Shown: piece by piece, positions 11,471 to 23,400 of the stretch
Layout: every line of letters begins with the position of its first letter
Numbering within the stretch: the stretch's first letter is position 1
Origin: Helianthus annuus
Lineage: Eukaryota; Streptophyta; Magnoliopsida; Asterales; Asteraceae
Direction of reading: 5' to 3'
Assembly: GCF_002127325.2 (NCBI RefSeq)
Contig: NC_035433.2
Span: forward strand, 121,678,326 to 121,742,325
Length of the DNA: 64,000 nt
The notes under the pieces: generated by a model
Databases searched by the model: none
Told to the model about the DNA's origin: nothing
What the model saw: the letters and a program-made list of their open reading frames with translations, nothing else
Position numbers and translations under genes: made by a program

Positions 11471-14400
11471 GTATCCAGCATATTTTATAACTTCAGTTGG
11501 ATGGACTGTTGGTCCAGAAACTTTCCAGTTCATTAGAGAACTAAACTCTGCCTTATTTGCGTCTTTCTATGGTCAATCATTTCTTAATATTCATTCATAG
11601 GCAGATCTTAAATCTTGATCCTTATCATTTAATCATTTTAAGTGCTACATTATATACAAAAGTAATAACGACGTTGATTTTTATTTCGATTCCATACATA
11701 TGTTAGACATGATACAACTTATCAATATCTCTTTATTTTCAGGTACCTGAGGTTCTTCTTGAACCATCATGTCTATTGTCTCTTCAGGAGATCTTATTAC
11801 TATAACCTCGACTTGACCATCTTAATTACTTGCTCCAATTTTCGAGGAATTTTATTGTTGGAATCAACTAGTCTACCACGCTATAGGCGTGCAATAGACT
11901 CATTACAAAAAATGTGGTTGTCCTCTTGGGACACAAAGATAACTGGAGCATAAGCAGTTGATTATGTGACTTACTTGGTCACTCTATTTAGGTCAGTGAA
12001 CTTGTATGGTAATTTGTTCTTTAATATTGGTAAATGAATTATACTTTAAATGTCTAGTTCATAGTTTATAGTCTAAGGATCAAGATGACATGATAATTCA
12101 TTTCACTTTTCACTTTTCACTTTCCAACTGCTTGTTATCTCCCCCTAATGTTGGGAACATTCATTCACTAAAGTGAAAACCAATGAGCCATAAACGAATT
12201 TCTCACTAATGGCTTTAAGTATTTAATCATAGACGATTATTTATACCCAACATATTCTCAAACTTTTTAGAAGTCTCATCTTTGTGCGGTGTGGTGGATG
12301 AGTTTCAATATATGTCGCACAACCAAAATCGTTGATGAGACATATTTGGTTCTTGACCAAAAACCAACTGTATGGGGAGAACTATAACTTATTGGCTTGA
12401 TGTGAATTGATGGTACTATATATAAAATTACATGTACCTAAATGAACTTTTTCTCATCTCATGATTCCTAGCTTTGTAACCAATAGTAGACGTTTAGTAA
12501 TCACATTAACACTTATTCCAATGATCGTTAATAACTTGGGAATCAAATTCACGATTATCAAATAAATATACTAATCCGGATTAATATGCTTGCTATCACA
12601 TTAGCTAAGCCACAATCACACAAGCTTTAGGTTGTGGATTTGATAACCATTTAGACGATGCATCGATTTAAAACACTAAATGGTATCATGTTGGGATATG
12701 CATATCCTTTAATCGCTTCCAGAATATTTAGGTATACACACCCTCGTTTATTTTGTAAATATATAATTTTCCTTGAGAGCAAACATTACATGCTAATTAT
12801 TATGTTGAAGAATCTTCTAGTTCTTCATTATGTTTCACATCATCATTGACTCAGTGTGGTCTAACCGGTCATGCCAACTAATTAAATAATTTTGATCCAT
12901 AAACTTCTGGTTTATGATCGTATGTGTATTACTTGCTTGTATGTAATATAAAACGTATGATACAAGAGAATATATTATAATTTCAAAGTTAAAACCATCA
13001 CGTTATGCAATCACTTCTTAGTTTGCCACTTTTGTGGTCCATTATCATTATTAAAATGACCATCATTATAATTCTTATAGTCATTCTCATTATTACAAGT
13101 TTCTCAATTAGGTCTATCATTACATATACAATGATTAATATATAATCACATTCACTTTTGGGAATGGAGTAGAACCAAAAACAAGCTTCATAGTTTTTCA
13201 TTATTTACTCGGTCACATGATATAAAAGCATTTCATTTTCCATGACTCTTATAATGATATTGCTACTTTAGGAGCATATGTTTCAAGTGTGACAATCAAT
13301 TTTTCCTTGTAAATAATGTTCTCTTTGCTTACCATCAATTGAGAAGTAGTTAAGTCGTATAATATTTATCAATCTTATATCTTACGACCTTTATAACGAT
13401 CATTGTATAGTCATCACATTATTAACATGTTGGATCTCATTACATGAGCATCATAACAATTTCCTCAATTACCATGATTATGAACTTTACACCAATTATT
13501 ATATCATCACATTCAGTTCAAGGAATGAATTATAACCAAACAACTATCATGGTGACATCGTTATAATTTTCTTAGTTGTTATATACATGATCGCGACCTT
13601 ACATTGGTCATTCTATCATCACATTCACTTCATGAATGGATTAAAATCACACAACTTTTATGGTGGTCATTTCAAACCTTATATATTATTTAACAATCTT
13701 GTTTCTTCAAGAGCATATTTGAGGTTTGACAATGGAACTTGTTTTATTCCACATGTATAACTAATTTTTTCACCACATAACATCAATTGTATGACCGAAT
13801 CATTAAGATTTATCAGTCCAAAATCTTACAGACATCAATAAATTTACATTTTTTTTTATTTTCCTTACTAATCATGGTTAAATATGAAGAATATATTAGA
13901 ACACTATTAAAACATTTAATGTAATATATCCACGTTATATCTTTTCTTATGATAATATGTTAACTGCATAACCCTATGATACATTACATAGGTTTTCTAA
14001 ACAAATATAAAGTTTTTAATCATATAGTGTCACCGAGTATATGAATCATATAAGAAGCATTTCTATATATGAATTGTACTCAGAGAAAGGAACACATGAC
14101 TATTATAATAAACTTATGTGCATACATCATGCACTCAACCATAATATAATATAACTATGTACACAATCATATATGATATAAAAATCAGATTCCTAAAAAC
14201 ACATAATATTGAATGACGGATATCATACAACATACATTTTTCATATAAACATTTCAAATATTTAAATTCTTAGGTAACTAATAAAAAAAATTATGAAGTT
14301 AAAACATAAGTATGTATGTGGTAACATCGACCAATGTAAATTATGCGATTTCTACATGATAACATTACATCATATTATTATAATGTGGAAAATAATAATC

Positions 14401-15630
14401 TTCCGATAATAAAACAATTAAACAATTAGGCTATTATATATGCACACATTAAACAATTGCATTGTTATACATTTACACTTCTACTCGTATTGAACTTTTA
14501 ATTACAATAATACTAATAATATTAATTATGATAATTATGAATAAAGATAACATGAGATAACTTCATAATAAGACAACTACCGTTTCTATACTTCTATAAT
14601 AATAATAATAATAAAGGTAAACTTAACTTATTATAATTCAACTAATTAAGTAATAATTAAGAAGAATAAAGAAACATAAATTCAAATAAATAACGTTTTT
14701 AATGAGGTTAATGAGAAATAATATCACAATTAATACTTTTCAATTATATTTTACAATTAATAATATTCCATTCACCCTCATAAATTGCATTTAATTAATT
14801 TTAAGTTAAATTACTATTACTAAATTCAGATAAATTCCAAAAGAAAAATAGTAAATTCAAATATATATATATATAAATATATATTATGTATGCAAGTGAT
14901 ATTCATATTTTAATCTAACAAATTTTATAGATAAATCATTAACTTAATATGATTTCAATCAAGTCCATACAAAAGTTGATATAAAGTTCTGTCTTTCTTA
15001 TTATATAAAAGGATATTTGATTTTGGGGTAAACCATAACTTTAAATCAAACAAAGGCGAGTGTCAATACAAAACATAGATATTAGAATGCAATTTTACTT
15101 TTAAAGCATTCATAAAAAAATAGAAAATTGTCACAAAAGTTAATTTATACTTTTTTGGTAAAAGTTTAAATCTTCAAATTGTAATTATAAAATTAACCAA
15201 CACATCATTTATCATTTATAACTTTGTAAGAATTAACTCATAGCACTTTATGACAATTATTACTATATTAATTAAAATAATATAGTAAACAAAATGAGTC
15301 TTGACAAATATCAACTGCTTATGCTCCAATAGCATGGCTACATTTTTCTATTAACAACCCATCAAAATGAGTCTTGATGAGTTGCTAAAAGATGCGATTC
15401 TGTTATTTTCAAAAACATGATTTACCTGGTCAGCCGTCATCTATTCATTCTGGATTACAAGACGTCGACATCTTTCGAATTGAGAGTGATTGTTGCAATG
15501 TTTCGATTATTGTCGCTTCAGTGTATCCTTGGGAGGGGCGGCAAAACCTTGCAAGAACAATTTCTAAAGGTGATGAACAATGAAAACGCAAAAAGGATCT
15601 TGAGCCAAATAGCACTAGAGATTTTTAGAT
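11471..15630. other. AT-rich Copia interior without recognisable genes
   Basis: I see no gag zinc knuckle and no integrase motif in either direction; frames are short and broken throughout. The segment next to the right LTR, where gag would start, also lacks a gag-like frame. Confidence 0.6.
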
Positions 15631-15634
15631 GAGC

Positions 15635-15652
15635 ACGTTCGTGCTGATAACG
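15635..15652 (-). other. Putative primer binding site of the Copia element
   Basis: Plus strand CGTTCGTGCTGATAACG abuts the right LTR, so on the minus strand GTTATCAGCACGAACG follows the 5' LTR. The plus-strand text resembles the anticodon arm of a plant tRNA-Ile(GAU), suggesting priming by a tRNA half rather than the tRNA 3' end. The tRNA match is from memory. Confidence 0.5.
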
Positions 15653-15882
15653 TGTTGTGAAACAACGACCTACTAGCGACTAGTATATGAACTAAAGCGC
15701 AAATATCAAAGGAACATAGAGAGAAAGATAGAATAGAGAATTGTTATTCATTGAGATATATACACCATATACAAATGCCACTATATATAGGCATATACAT
15801 TAATACAAAAGAACTTAAAGAGATGGGAGTTATAGGAGTTGTGTATGTGGAAAGTCACCTTATAAATGATGCATTCATAACA
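15653..15882 (-). repeat. 5' LTR (element sense) of the Copia element
   Basis: 230 bp, reading the same as 9458-9687, followed by the target duplication atata. Confidence 0.9.
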
Positions 15883-16470
15883 ATATATACTTTTTTGTAA
15901 TATTTTATAATAATTCTACAACGTACGGAATTTGATCACTAAAAAACCTTTTGTTACACTATATCAGGTGAGAACGGTTTCTCGAGAATAATTGCGTATA
16001 ATTCGTGAAGTAGTCCAAGATGTGAGCTTTACATTATGTTCTATTTATTTGGTTTCACTTTTGATGTAAAATTTATTTGTTAATTTTAGTTCGTGGTGTA
16101 ACATGAAGCCAATGCTAATGCAAGACCAGTTCAAGCCTTTAATAATCGTTGGTTGAAGCTTTATAGACCAGATGACTATGAAACAAATTAGGGTTTTCGA
16201 CTATATTGATGTGCAGCTCGAGATCAACGAAAAGTTATATTTTTATTGTTTTATAATATTGATCATGGATTAATTTTGTTTATGTTTATAGGAATTTTTA
16301 TACAAGTTTTTATTAGTTATTCTGTATGATTCATAAATACCAATATAAATAATAAGGATGCATATTCTTAAATAATTTTTTATTCTATCACAAGGCTTCT
16401 ATTATGGTAAAATTTCTAAGCATCTTTCAAAAAGCGAAATAGCATGTCTGATTCATGACCGTGTTTATAA

Positions 16471-16790
16471 GACCACCCGTAGTGGGGTTTTTTGGCGTTT
16501 TTTCCCAAAAAAAAACGCCCAACAAGGCCTAAAAACCGTCCCAGGGGCGGTTTTTCGAAAAAAAAAAAGAAAGAAGGTCCGGACTGTGCTTTTTTCAACG
16601 CCTTCTTCTTTATCTTTGGCCAATCGCATTTTTTATGTTTTTTTTAGTTCTATTAAATTATAATGCCCAACAAGATTTCAAGCCCCACTATACCCCTTTT
16701 AACATAATGCCACACAATGCTCACGTGCTGACCGGACCGTCACATGGCGCAAAACGCCCAAGTGTTTTCCTTCTCCCGCTACACATGGTC
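16471..16790. mobile_element. Tourist/PIF-Harbinger-type MITE
   Basis: 320-bp segment flanked by TAA on both sides (16,468-16,470 and 16,791-16,793). Imperfect terminal inverted repeats: left GACCACCCGTAGTGGGG, right (reverse complement) GACCATGTGTAGCGGG. It has no coding region. The termini start GACC like Harbinger A further right. Confidence 0.8.
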
Positions 16791-16793
16791 TAA

Positions 16794-18140
16794 AATGGAA
16801 TCATAACTCACCCAACCCCACTTGTGGTTTATCGTTGGTTCTCTAAACTGTAGTTAGTGGTTCGATATATAATTTATGTTAAAAAAAACACACGACCAAG
16901 ACCGTAAAGACTTCTAGAAGAGTGTTTCGTATGAACAAGTGGTCTATACCATCAGTAACACGGTTTTGAAGAAACTAAGCAGTTTAAAAAATTTAAAAAT
17001 ATAATACCACTAAATCAGCGAAGAAATAATCCTTCCAAAGTTACGCCTATTAACGTATGGTAAAACCAACATTGCAAGATGAGAGATAACCTAAGTGGAT
17101 TTACAAATTAAGATAGGGATAATTGTATGTTGTATTAGGCTATGGGGTATACTTTCACACCCCTTAACTACATGGAGGTGCCACATCACCTACTTGTCCC
17201 TCTTTCATTTTACCTCACACTAAGGAAATGGTTTAACCCTGTTAACGTCTCTTAAATTAATTAAAATACATATATATAGCATGTTGTGTGTGCAAATTTT
17301 ACAATGTTTGATTCCCTTCCTCTCTCTCCTAGTTAACTTTTTAACATGTGAAACTTTTAATGGCTCTTAACAGCCTTCAAGAACGGTATAACAGGTGTTA
17401 ACGAATGCCAACTAGAATTAACACCTATGGGAGTTAGAGTATACAAGGTGTCCTTAAAGTATATGTCGGTGACATTTACTTAAATTGCCCTTTCCTTTTA
17501 GAATTTTACGAAAATAATCCTCACTATTTTATGATACAAAGTTATTGTTTAGTTGTTTTCATTTTAGGCACTTTAGTATTTATTATATAACAACGATAAC
17601 AATTACATGACAATACATTCGCTCAACATCATTTTACCTTTTAATAAATACATATCAAAATATTTCACCATTCCTCAACTTTTGAAAATTATAGTTTTAC
17701 TCTCTACGCTATTACTCCATTTTATAACTCCTTTAAAAGATTGGTCTACGTTTTGATGTAAACTTTTTTTTGAAACAAGTTAGGTCAAATATAATACGTT
17801 TTCATACTTATTATGTGTGTTTCAGTCGGTTAATATTACGCCGTAAATTTAGTTTCGAATCAAATGAGGTCAAATATAATATGTTCTCATCTGAACGTGT
17901 AAATTAAAGTAACTCTATATTTCAACTCCGTCGCAACACGCCAGGGGTAAAATTTCAACTCTTGATTATGCTTTTTTTGTATGTTTCCTATGTATGGGCC
18001 GGGTCACATGTAAAGACATTATGGTTGAACAATATAAATCCAGTCGCAATGCATTGAGTTAAATCGAATACATCAAAACGTGTGTTTTCGTGTGGTTAAT
18101 GCATCAAATAACATTTGGACTAATTTGTTCCATGTTTACA
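16794..18140. other. Non-coding stretch without clear features
   Basis: AT-rich sequence with no convincing coding region on either strand. It could be the body of a Helitron ending at 18,180, but no 5' TC end was identified. Confidence 0.5.
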
Positions 18141-18144
18141 ATGT

Positions 18145-18180
18145 ACTCGCATAGCAATGCGCGTGAGGTCTGATTACTAG
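18145..18180 (+). mobile_element. Candidate Helitron 3' terminus
   Basis: A short hairpin CGCATAGCAATGCG is followed 16 nt later by CTAG at 18,177-18,180 and then T. Helitrons end in CTRR after such a hairpin and insert before T. No RepHel helicase was seen and the 5' end is undefined, so this is tentative. Confidence 0.4.
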
Positions 18181-18728
18181 TTTAATATGAAACCTATCTA
18201 GCAAGGAACTAGAGATTACTACAGCAAACCAACGGAGCTAACAAAGAAACCGTTACAAGAAACTAATTAAAAGCCTTCCACTCATGCTCATCCATCATGA
18301 TTGGTTTCGCTGATCTCTTAATCTACGAGAACCCAAGAGATTGCACCTCATTAATAATGCTCAGCTTAGTAGTCTTTTTATTTTGGAAAGTTAGATCATT
18401 CTTTCCACGCCATCTGACCCAACATGTGAGAATCAAAACCAAATAAACCATCCTTTTTGCATCTTGGATACTTGCAATGTCTCACTGAGCTTCAAGATAT
18501 CCGAGAACCAAAATATGATTAAGAAAGATTGCACCAGAAAGTTATACCCGACCAAACCTCATTCGTGAAGTCACGACTCGTGAATAAATGATTCACCGAT
18601 TCCACCCTATCATTATATAGCAAACACACGTCCGAACAAATGCTAACTTGTCTCTTGATCAATGCCTCCTTAGTCGGGGTTCTTTCCATGCTTGACCTCC
18701 ATCCAAACACATTTACCTTACGGGTGGA
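18181..18728 (-). pseudogene. LINE fragment: zf-RVT region and 3' end
   Basis: Minus strand about 18,725-18,530 encodes KVNVFGWRSSMERTPTKEA followed by CLLYNDRVESVNHLF, the zinc-binding domain after the RT of plant L1-type LINEs. The following tail has out-of-frame remains such as SIINEVQSLGF. The LINE sequence upstream appears displaced to 22,372-22,765, so the insertion cluster at about 18,729-22,371 seems to have landed in this LINE. Confidence 0.75.
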
Positions 18729-18749
18729 ACAGGGGTGCTCAAACACATG
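18729..18749. repeat. 21-bp direct repeat, left copy
   Basis: AGGGGTGCTCAAACACATGGG occurs here and again at about 20,618-20,638, just outside both ends of Harbinger A in the same orientation. It may be a terminus of Harbinger B or of an hAT-like element. Confidence 0.6.
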
Positions 18750-18835
18750 GGGAATGGAAAACTCTTCACATAACCAATCAAGACATGTCGTGTCAAGTTG
18801 TCAACTCCCCTCTTCACTCCCCATTTTGCACTTAA

Positions 18836-20609
18836 GACTGTGGGGTATGGGGCTTGGGTTGGGGCGTGGGTTGGATGAAAACGCCCAAGCCACCACCCCG
18901 GGTGGGCTTGGGTTGGGGCGTGGCCCAAGGGGCGGGAGTTTAAAGCCGGGCGTGGGGCGGGTCTATGAATATGATATGGCAGGCTCTCAATGGCCAAACC
19001 AAACTAGCCGTTGGGGCATTTTAAAAAAAAAAAATCCTTTATAAATACCTTACCATATTTAACATTTTTCTCACACAATATCAAACACACAAAACACAAT
19101 CTTGCCATGAGTTCTTCAAGTTCAAGTGAATCGTCATCATCATCTCATCTAACGATGGTGCGGAAATATTTCTACAAACGATCGCGGCGGTGGTGAAAGC
19201 TATCGTGGAAGACGAAGACGATGAGGAAGGGACTCCGCAACCTAAACGGAGGAGGTACATCGCTCGTGAACGGCACACCGCTAACAATTTGTTGGTAAGT
19301 GATTACTTCTTAGCGGAACCTAAGTATGATTAAAAAATGTTTAGGCGTCGTTTTCGTATGAGTAGAAACTTATCTTTAAGGATATCTAGAGATCTTGAGG
19401 AGAAGTATATTTATTTCCAATAAAAACCGAATGTAACCGGGCAATTAGGATTTATTACGTGGCAAAAGGTCACGGCTGCACTTAGGCAGTTAGCGTACAG
19501 CAATAGTTCGGACATTATGGATGACTATTTAAAAATGTCTGCGCGTGTAGCTAGAGAAAGTCTTCACAACTTTTGTTCGTGTATTTTAGAACTTTATAGG
19601 AAAAGATATTTGAGAAAGCCCTCGTTCAGTGACATGCAACAAATATTGGAATATCACGCAGATTATCATGGGCTACCCGGGATGCTAGGTAGTTTATATT
19701 GTATGAAATGGCCTTGGGAACTTTGTCCTACCGCATGGCAAGGCGCTCACACGAGTGAATTTCACGGGATGCCAGCCATCATGCTTGAAGCGGTTGCGTC
19801 CCAAGATCTTTGGATATGGCATGCGTTCTTCGGTATGCCAGGTTCACATAATGATATTACCATCATAAACCACTCGCCCCTTTTCAATGATCGAGTAAAT
19901 GGTATAGGACCCAAAGGAACTTTCTTTGTAAACGGGGTTGAGTACGTGTATGGGTACTACCTAGTTGATGGAATTTACCCAGAGTGGGGTGTTTTCGTAA
20001 AACCATTCACAAGACCATAGATCCAAAGAGATTAAAGTTTAACAGGGTCCAAATGGCTGCTAGTAAAGACGTCGAGCGAGCATTCGGTGTTTTGAAGAAA
20101 AGGTGGCAAATATTAGCAATGCCTTGTCGACTATGGGACAAGGATCAAATTGGAAACGTGATGTACGCATGTATCATTCTTCACAACATGATTTTGGAGG
20201 ATGAAGGTAGAGCGGTCGTTACCTACTATGATGACGATAACCTCCAACCAGGTAACGTAACAGTTACAGACGAAGATAAAGCAGCAAATGAATTTTTGAT
20301 CAAGTCAAAGAATATACATCACAACCTTCGATCTGATTTGGCGGATCATGTTTCAACGATTCCTGGGTTCGAAACCGACGAAGACGAAGAAGAATGATTG
20401 TTTTTTATTTTGATAATTATTATGTATGTTTATGTAGTTTTTAATGGTTATATATATATATATATATATTAAAAAAATTGATGTGGCTTGGCCACGCCAG
20501 CCCAGCCACGCCCACCATACCCCCGACAACTTGGGTTTGTGTATTGAGTGCCCTCTAATCCACGTGTCAACCCATGCCCTAAACCCCCGCCCCACCATAC
20601 CCCACGGTC
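18836..20609 (+). mobile_element. PIF/Harbinger transposon A
   Basis: 1774-bp element flanked by TAA (18,833-18,835 and 20,610-20,612). Terminal inverted repeats: left GACTGTGGGGTATGGGG, right (reverse complement) GACCGTGGGGTATGGTGGGG. It carries a broken Harbinger transposase gene. The TWA target duplication and transposase type agree with the superfamily. Confidence 0.88.
19108..20397 (+). pseudogene. PIF/Harbinger transposase (DDE, ALP1-like), broken
   Basis: The N terminus is Ser-rich (MSSSSSSESSSSS). The frame shifts near 19,145 and continues through VKAIVEDEDDEEGTPQPKRR and NNLLVSDYFLAEPKYD, which ends in TAA near 19,331. A second TAA follows near 19,421 (FQ, stop, KP). The DDE part has HGLPGMLGSLYCMKWPW, where Tyr replaces the expected first catalytic Asp, then GSHNDITIINHSPLF with the second Asp. 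A frameshift near 20,000 separates it from KDVERAFGVLKKRWQIL. The end is acidic (ETDEDEEE). Two stops, two frameshifts and the lost Asp make it inactive. A second ORF for the Myb-like partner protein was not found. Confidence 0.85.
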
Positions 20610-20618
20610 TAAACACTA

Positions 20619-22260
20619 GGGGTGCTCAAACACATGGGAGTCCATTTCTTTTTTTATGTTCTATTTCTATAAATTATGCATTAATAAATAAAACATATTT
20701 TAAACAAAATAAAATTACATTTAATTAAAAAAAAAGACATTACATTAAATTAAAATAAATAAAATTACATTAAAAAAGACATTACATTAAAATAAAATAA
20801 ATAAAATGACATTAAAATATAAAAAGACATTTTAAAACTAAAACTAATTTAAAAGTTCATCATCGGAATCCGCCAAAAGGTAGAGTAAATCTTTTTCTCC
20901 AAGATGCCCCATGAGATAATATTATAGTCTCCAATGCATATTTTCATCAATGAGCTCGTTATAAACAGTATCATCGAAAACGGGCTCAACTGGAGGATCC
21001 CGAATATGTACCAGTGCAATCGCGTTTCCGTCGTCTTTTAGAATCATGGTATAATAATGCACGTATATATGACATACCTAATATTTTTTACACTCATAGC
21101 ACGCATTGGTCAATTAAGTATACCTCATTTTGACTTTAAAACACCAAAAGCCCGTTCCACGTCTTTTCTTGTCGCCTCGTGTTGCCTCTTGAACTTCTTT
21201 TCTTTCATAATGTGAGGATACGGAAATGATTTCACAAACATGAACCAAGTAGGGTAGATTCCATCGGTAAGATAGTATCCACACATATACAAGTGGTTGT
21301 TCACGTAAAATGGGCATTTTGGTACAGTTCCCTTTCATTGAGTAAGAAATAACGAAGATTGTTGGAGCACTTGATGTCGTTTTGTGAACCTGATAGACAA
21401 CAAAAAATGCCAAATCCACAAATCTTGAGAGGCCACCGCTTTGAGCAAAATTGTCAGGTACCTCCCCACAACTCTGTTGGAAAAATTCTCTAAACAAAAT
21501 GTGTACAATCAAGACTACCCAACATCCCAGGAAGGTGATGTTTCTTCTCATTAGCTTGGTACAAAAGCGCAACGTTGTGGCTTGTTGGTCTACGTAAGAA
21601 CTCGAAAGCGTATAAATTACATACTGTTTCGCAAAAATATTCTAGAAACTCACGGGAAGTCCTTTCGGCCATATTTAAATACTCGTTGTTCTCGTTTGGA
21701 GGGTTACCGGTTGCAAGTTGTTTAATCACCGATATAACTTTTTGCAACAGTGTAAAACTCTTCTTCATTCTCCCATCCACACACTCTTGAAACCACGAGT
21801 TATTCTCTTGCACGTCACTTACAATTTTTAAAAACAACCTTTTCGACATACAAAACCTATGACGAAAAACTTCTTCGTTGAATTTGGGCTCCTCGACAAA
21901 ATAATCTGCCATAAGGGTTTCGTGACCTTTCTCTCGATCACAACGGACAACTTTTTTTCCAGACGTGCTCGTGTCTTCTAGTGCGGCATGCTCGATGAGA
22001 TTTTGGAAAAAAAAAATTAAGCTACTATCGCTTGAGGAAGAATCATCGTCTTCACCAATGTCGAATGGAATGAATAGCGGTATGTCATCCGCAATTTTTT
22101 AGAAAATATGGTGAGATTTTTGGAATGTGAAAGAAATGATTTGGTTGATAGAAGTTTGGATTGAGAAGAGAAGTGAAAAATGGTGTTGTTTATAAGGAAA
22201 ATTGTAAAAAATTATTTAAAAATGAATAATGGATATAAAGCAACGGTAACAAACGACTAG
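20619..22260 (-). mobile_element. PIF/Harbinger element B, probably 5'-truncated
   Basis: A reverse-oriented relative of element A. Its 3' side may begin with the terminus-like repeat at about 20,618. Its 5' side stops near 22,260 without a matching inverted terminus. Neither a TAA duplication nor a full inverted repeat could be found, so the ends are approximate. Confidence 0.6.
20850..22095 (-). pseudogene. PIF/Harbinger transposase B, broken
   Basis: On the minus strand the N-terminal half is open from about 21,912 (MADYFVEEPKFNEEVFRHRF) through EYLNMAERTSREFLEYFC to GMLGSLDCTHFV near 21,490, keeping the first catalytic Asp. In-frame text upstream (CDREKGHETL) shows the frame extends 5' of that Met. 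The DDE half (about 21,480-21,110) is scattered over two frames: AVASQDLWIWHFF-like, then SGSQNDIKCSN with the second Asp, then a QEATR-type block. The frame ends near 20,850 with an acidic tail. Several frameshifts make it a pseudogene. Confidence 0.8.
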
Positions 22261-22371
22261 TTTTCGATCGGTGACTACTCACCGTGAAAGGAGGATACTG
22301 AAGACGAACAAAGGAGAGGCGGCGGTATGCCAATTAGTAATTGGATTAACCAAAGGCGCCCTTAGTGCCCT

Positions 22372-22765
22372 TAAGAGGCAGCCATGATTCCATTGAATCT
22401 GAATCCATTTATATTTTGATTCAAGTTGGTCATTAATTTCATCACCGATCTAACCGAAAACTCCCCATTTCTGTCAGTCGTCCATTGCCATTAGTCCGCT
22501 TTATCAATCAATATACACTTTTCTTGGATCAATTCGATGTTGGTTTCTAGCTCTTCAAGCTCTTCTGGAGTGTTAGGATCACATGCCCAGCCCCACTTGA
22601 CAACCACCACCCCGTTCACATATTCAATGTTGTCCGGCACCCAAGCATCTTTAACTGATTCAAGTCTGTATGATCCAGGAAACAACATACATAGGCACAA
22701 TTCCTGTCCAAAAATCCACCCAGAACCAAAGTTTTCCCATTCCCTACTATCACTTTAATCAACGA
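22372..22765 (-). pseudogene. LINE fragment upstream of zf-RVT
   Basis: Minus-strand text FGSGWIFG, then YRLESVKDAWVPDNIEYVNG, then VVVVKWGW matches the region between RT and zinc finger in plant LINEs. A frameshifted stretch ends with WLPLK at about 22,372, just where KVNVFGWR of the fragment at 18,728 would continue. Splitting by the inserted Harbinger cluster is inferred from this continuity. Confidence 0.65.
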
Positions 22766-22868
22766 GACCATATCAATATTATGCTCCTTCAAATTGTTTC
22801 CAATTTTCGCAATTTGTTTCCATGTTCCGGTATGTTTTTAGAGGGATGAACTCGATAGATTACTTTTA

Positions 22869-23391
22869 GGTAAATTGGAAATAAATAATCCCAACTCACT
22901 GTTATTAGCCAATAATAATCCCATCTCATTTAATCACCAATGATAATCCGAACTATTCACTTTTGTTTGTAAAATACTCCCACGTTAAAAAAACACTAAC
23001 TAGGTTAAAATATTGCTGATGTGGCTTAACATGTGTGGACTGACGTGGCTGGTTAACATCTTACATGTGTATAAAATGATTATCAGCCTCATTTGCACAC
23101 ACAATCGACTGAATTTGCCCAATTTGTAGAATTAGGGTTTTGAAGGAGAGTGTGATTGTGTGTGCAGATGAGGCTGATAATCATTTTATACACATGTAAG
23201 ATGTTAACCAGCCACGCCAGTCCACACATGTTAAGCCACATCAGCAATATTTTAACCTCGTGAGTGTTTTTTTAACGTGGGAGTATTTTACAAACAAAAG
23301 TGAATAGTTGGGATTATTATTGGTGATTAAATGAGTTGAGATTATTATTGGCCAATAACAGTGAGTTGGGATTATTTATTTCCAATTTGCC
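22869..23391. mobile_element. Mutator-like fold-back MITE
   Basis: 523 bp that is almost entirely two long inverted arms around a short centre near 23,110-23,150. Ends are GGTAAATTGGAAATAA and TTATTTCCAATTTGCC. The 9-bp duplication ttactttta (22,860-22,868 and 23,392-23,400) points to a Mutator-type transposase in trans. Non-coding. Confidence 0.88.
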
Positions 23392-23400
23392 TTACTTTTA

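Larger units (their letters stand above)
9458..15882 (-). mobile_element. Decayed, probably non-autonomous Copia element with identical LTRs
   Basis: 230-bp LTRs at 9458-9687 and 15,653-15,882 (plus-strand ends TGTTGTGAAAC and CATTCATAACA) read as identical over their full length, flanked by the duplication atata (9453-9457, 15,883-15,887). On the minus strand the primer site lies next to the right LTR and a G-run polypurine tract (plus-strand CCCCCCCCCC at about 9688-9699) next to the left LTR, so the element points left. The 6-kb AT-rich interior has no intact gag or pol; only a decayed RT stretch is recognisable. It sits in an intron of the carbonic anhydrase gene. Confidence 0.88.
1..16191 (+). 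pseudogene. Alpha-type carbonic anhydrase gene, 3' part, disrupted by two retrotransposons
   Basis: Alpha carbonic anhydrases interconvert CO2 and bicarbonate at a zinc held by three histidines. Pieces in order: exon 2-113 containing AHWHTPTEH (two zinc-ligand His in HWH) and ending TINSR; after the first insertion the split Arg codon is completed and an intron starts at 8952; exon about 9068-9171 (LELHLVHQS, VAVVGILYKIGRP); exon about 9274-9441 ([24 protein letters not shown]) ending at a GT donor; exon from 15,968 (VRTVSRE, then TAA at 15,989-15,991, then LRIIREVVQD); last exon about 16,101-16,191 (NARPVQAFNNRWLKLY, stop TAG). The 5' part lies left of the window. The exon insertion at 114-8945 and the premature stop make it a likely null allele. 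The phase at the 9171/9274 junction does not fit cleanly next to a 10-T run, so a slip there is possible. Family call is firm; exon edges are approximate. Confidence 0.85.

Noticed and set aside
15392..15632. Plus-strand frames of 63-71 codons next to the Copia 5' LTR
   Set aside because: Wrong strand for the element, no gag-like features, no family.
18640..19044. 134-codon plus-strand frame over the left end of Harbinger A
   Set aside because: Spans an element border and terminal-repeat sequence; antisense to the LINE fragment.
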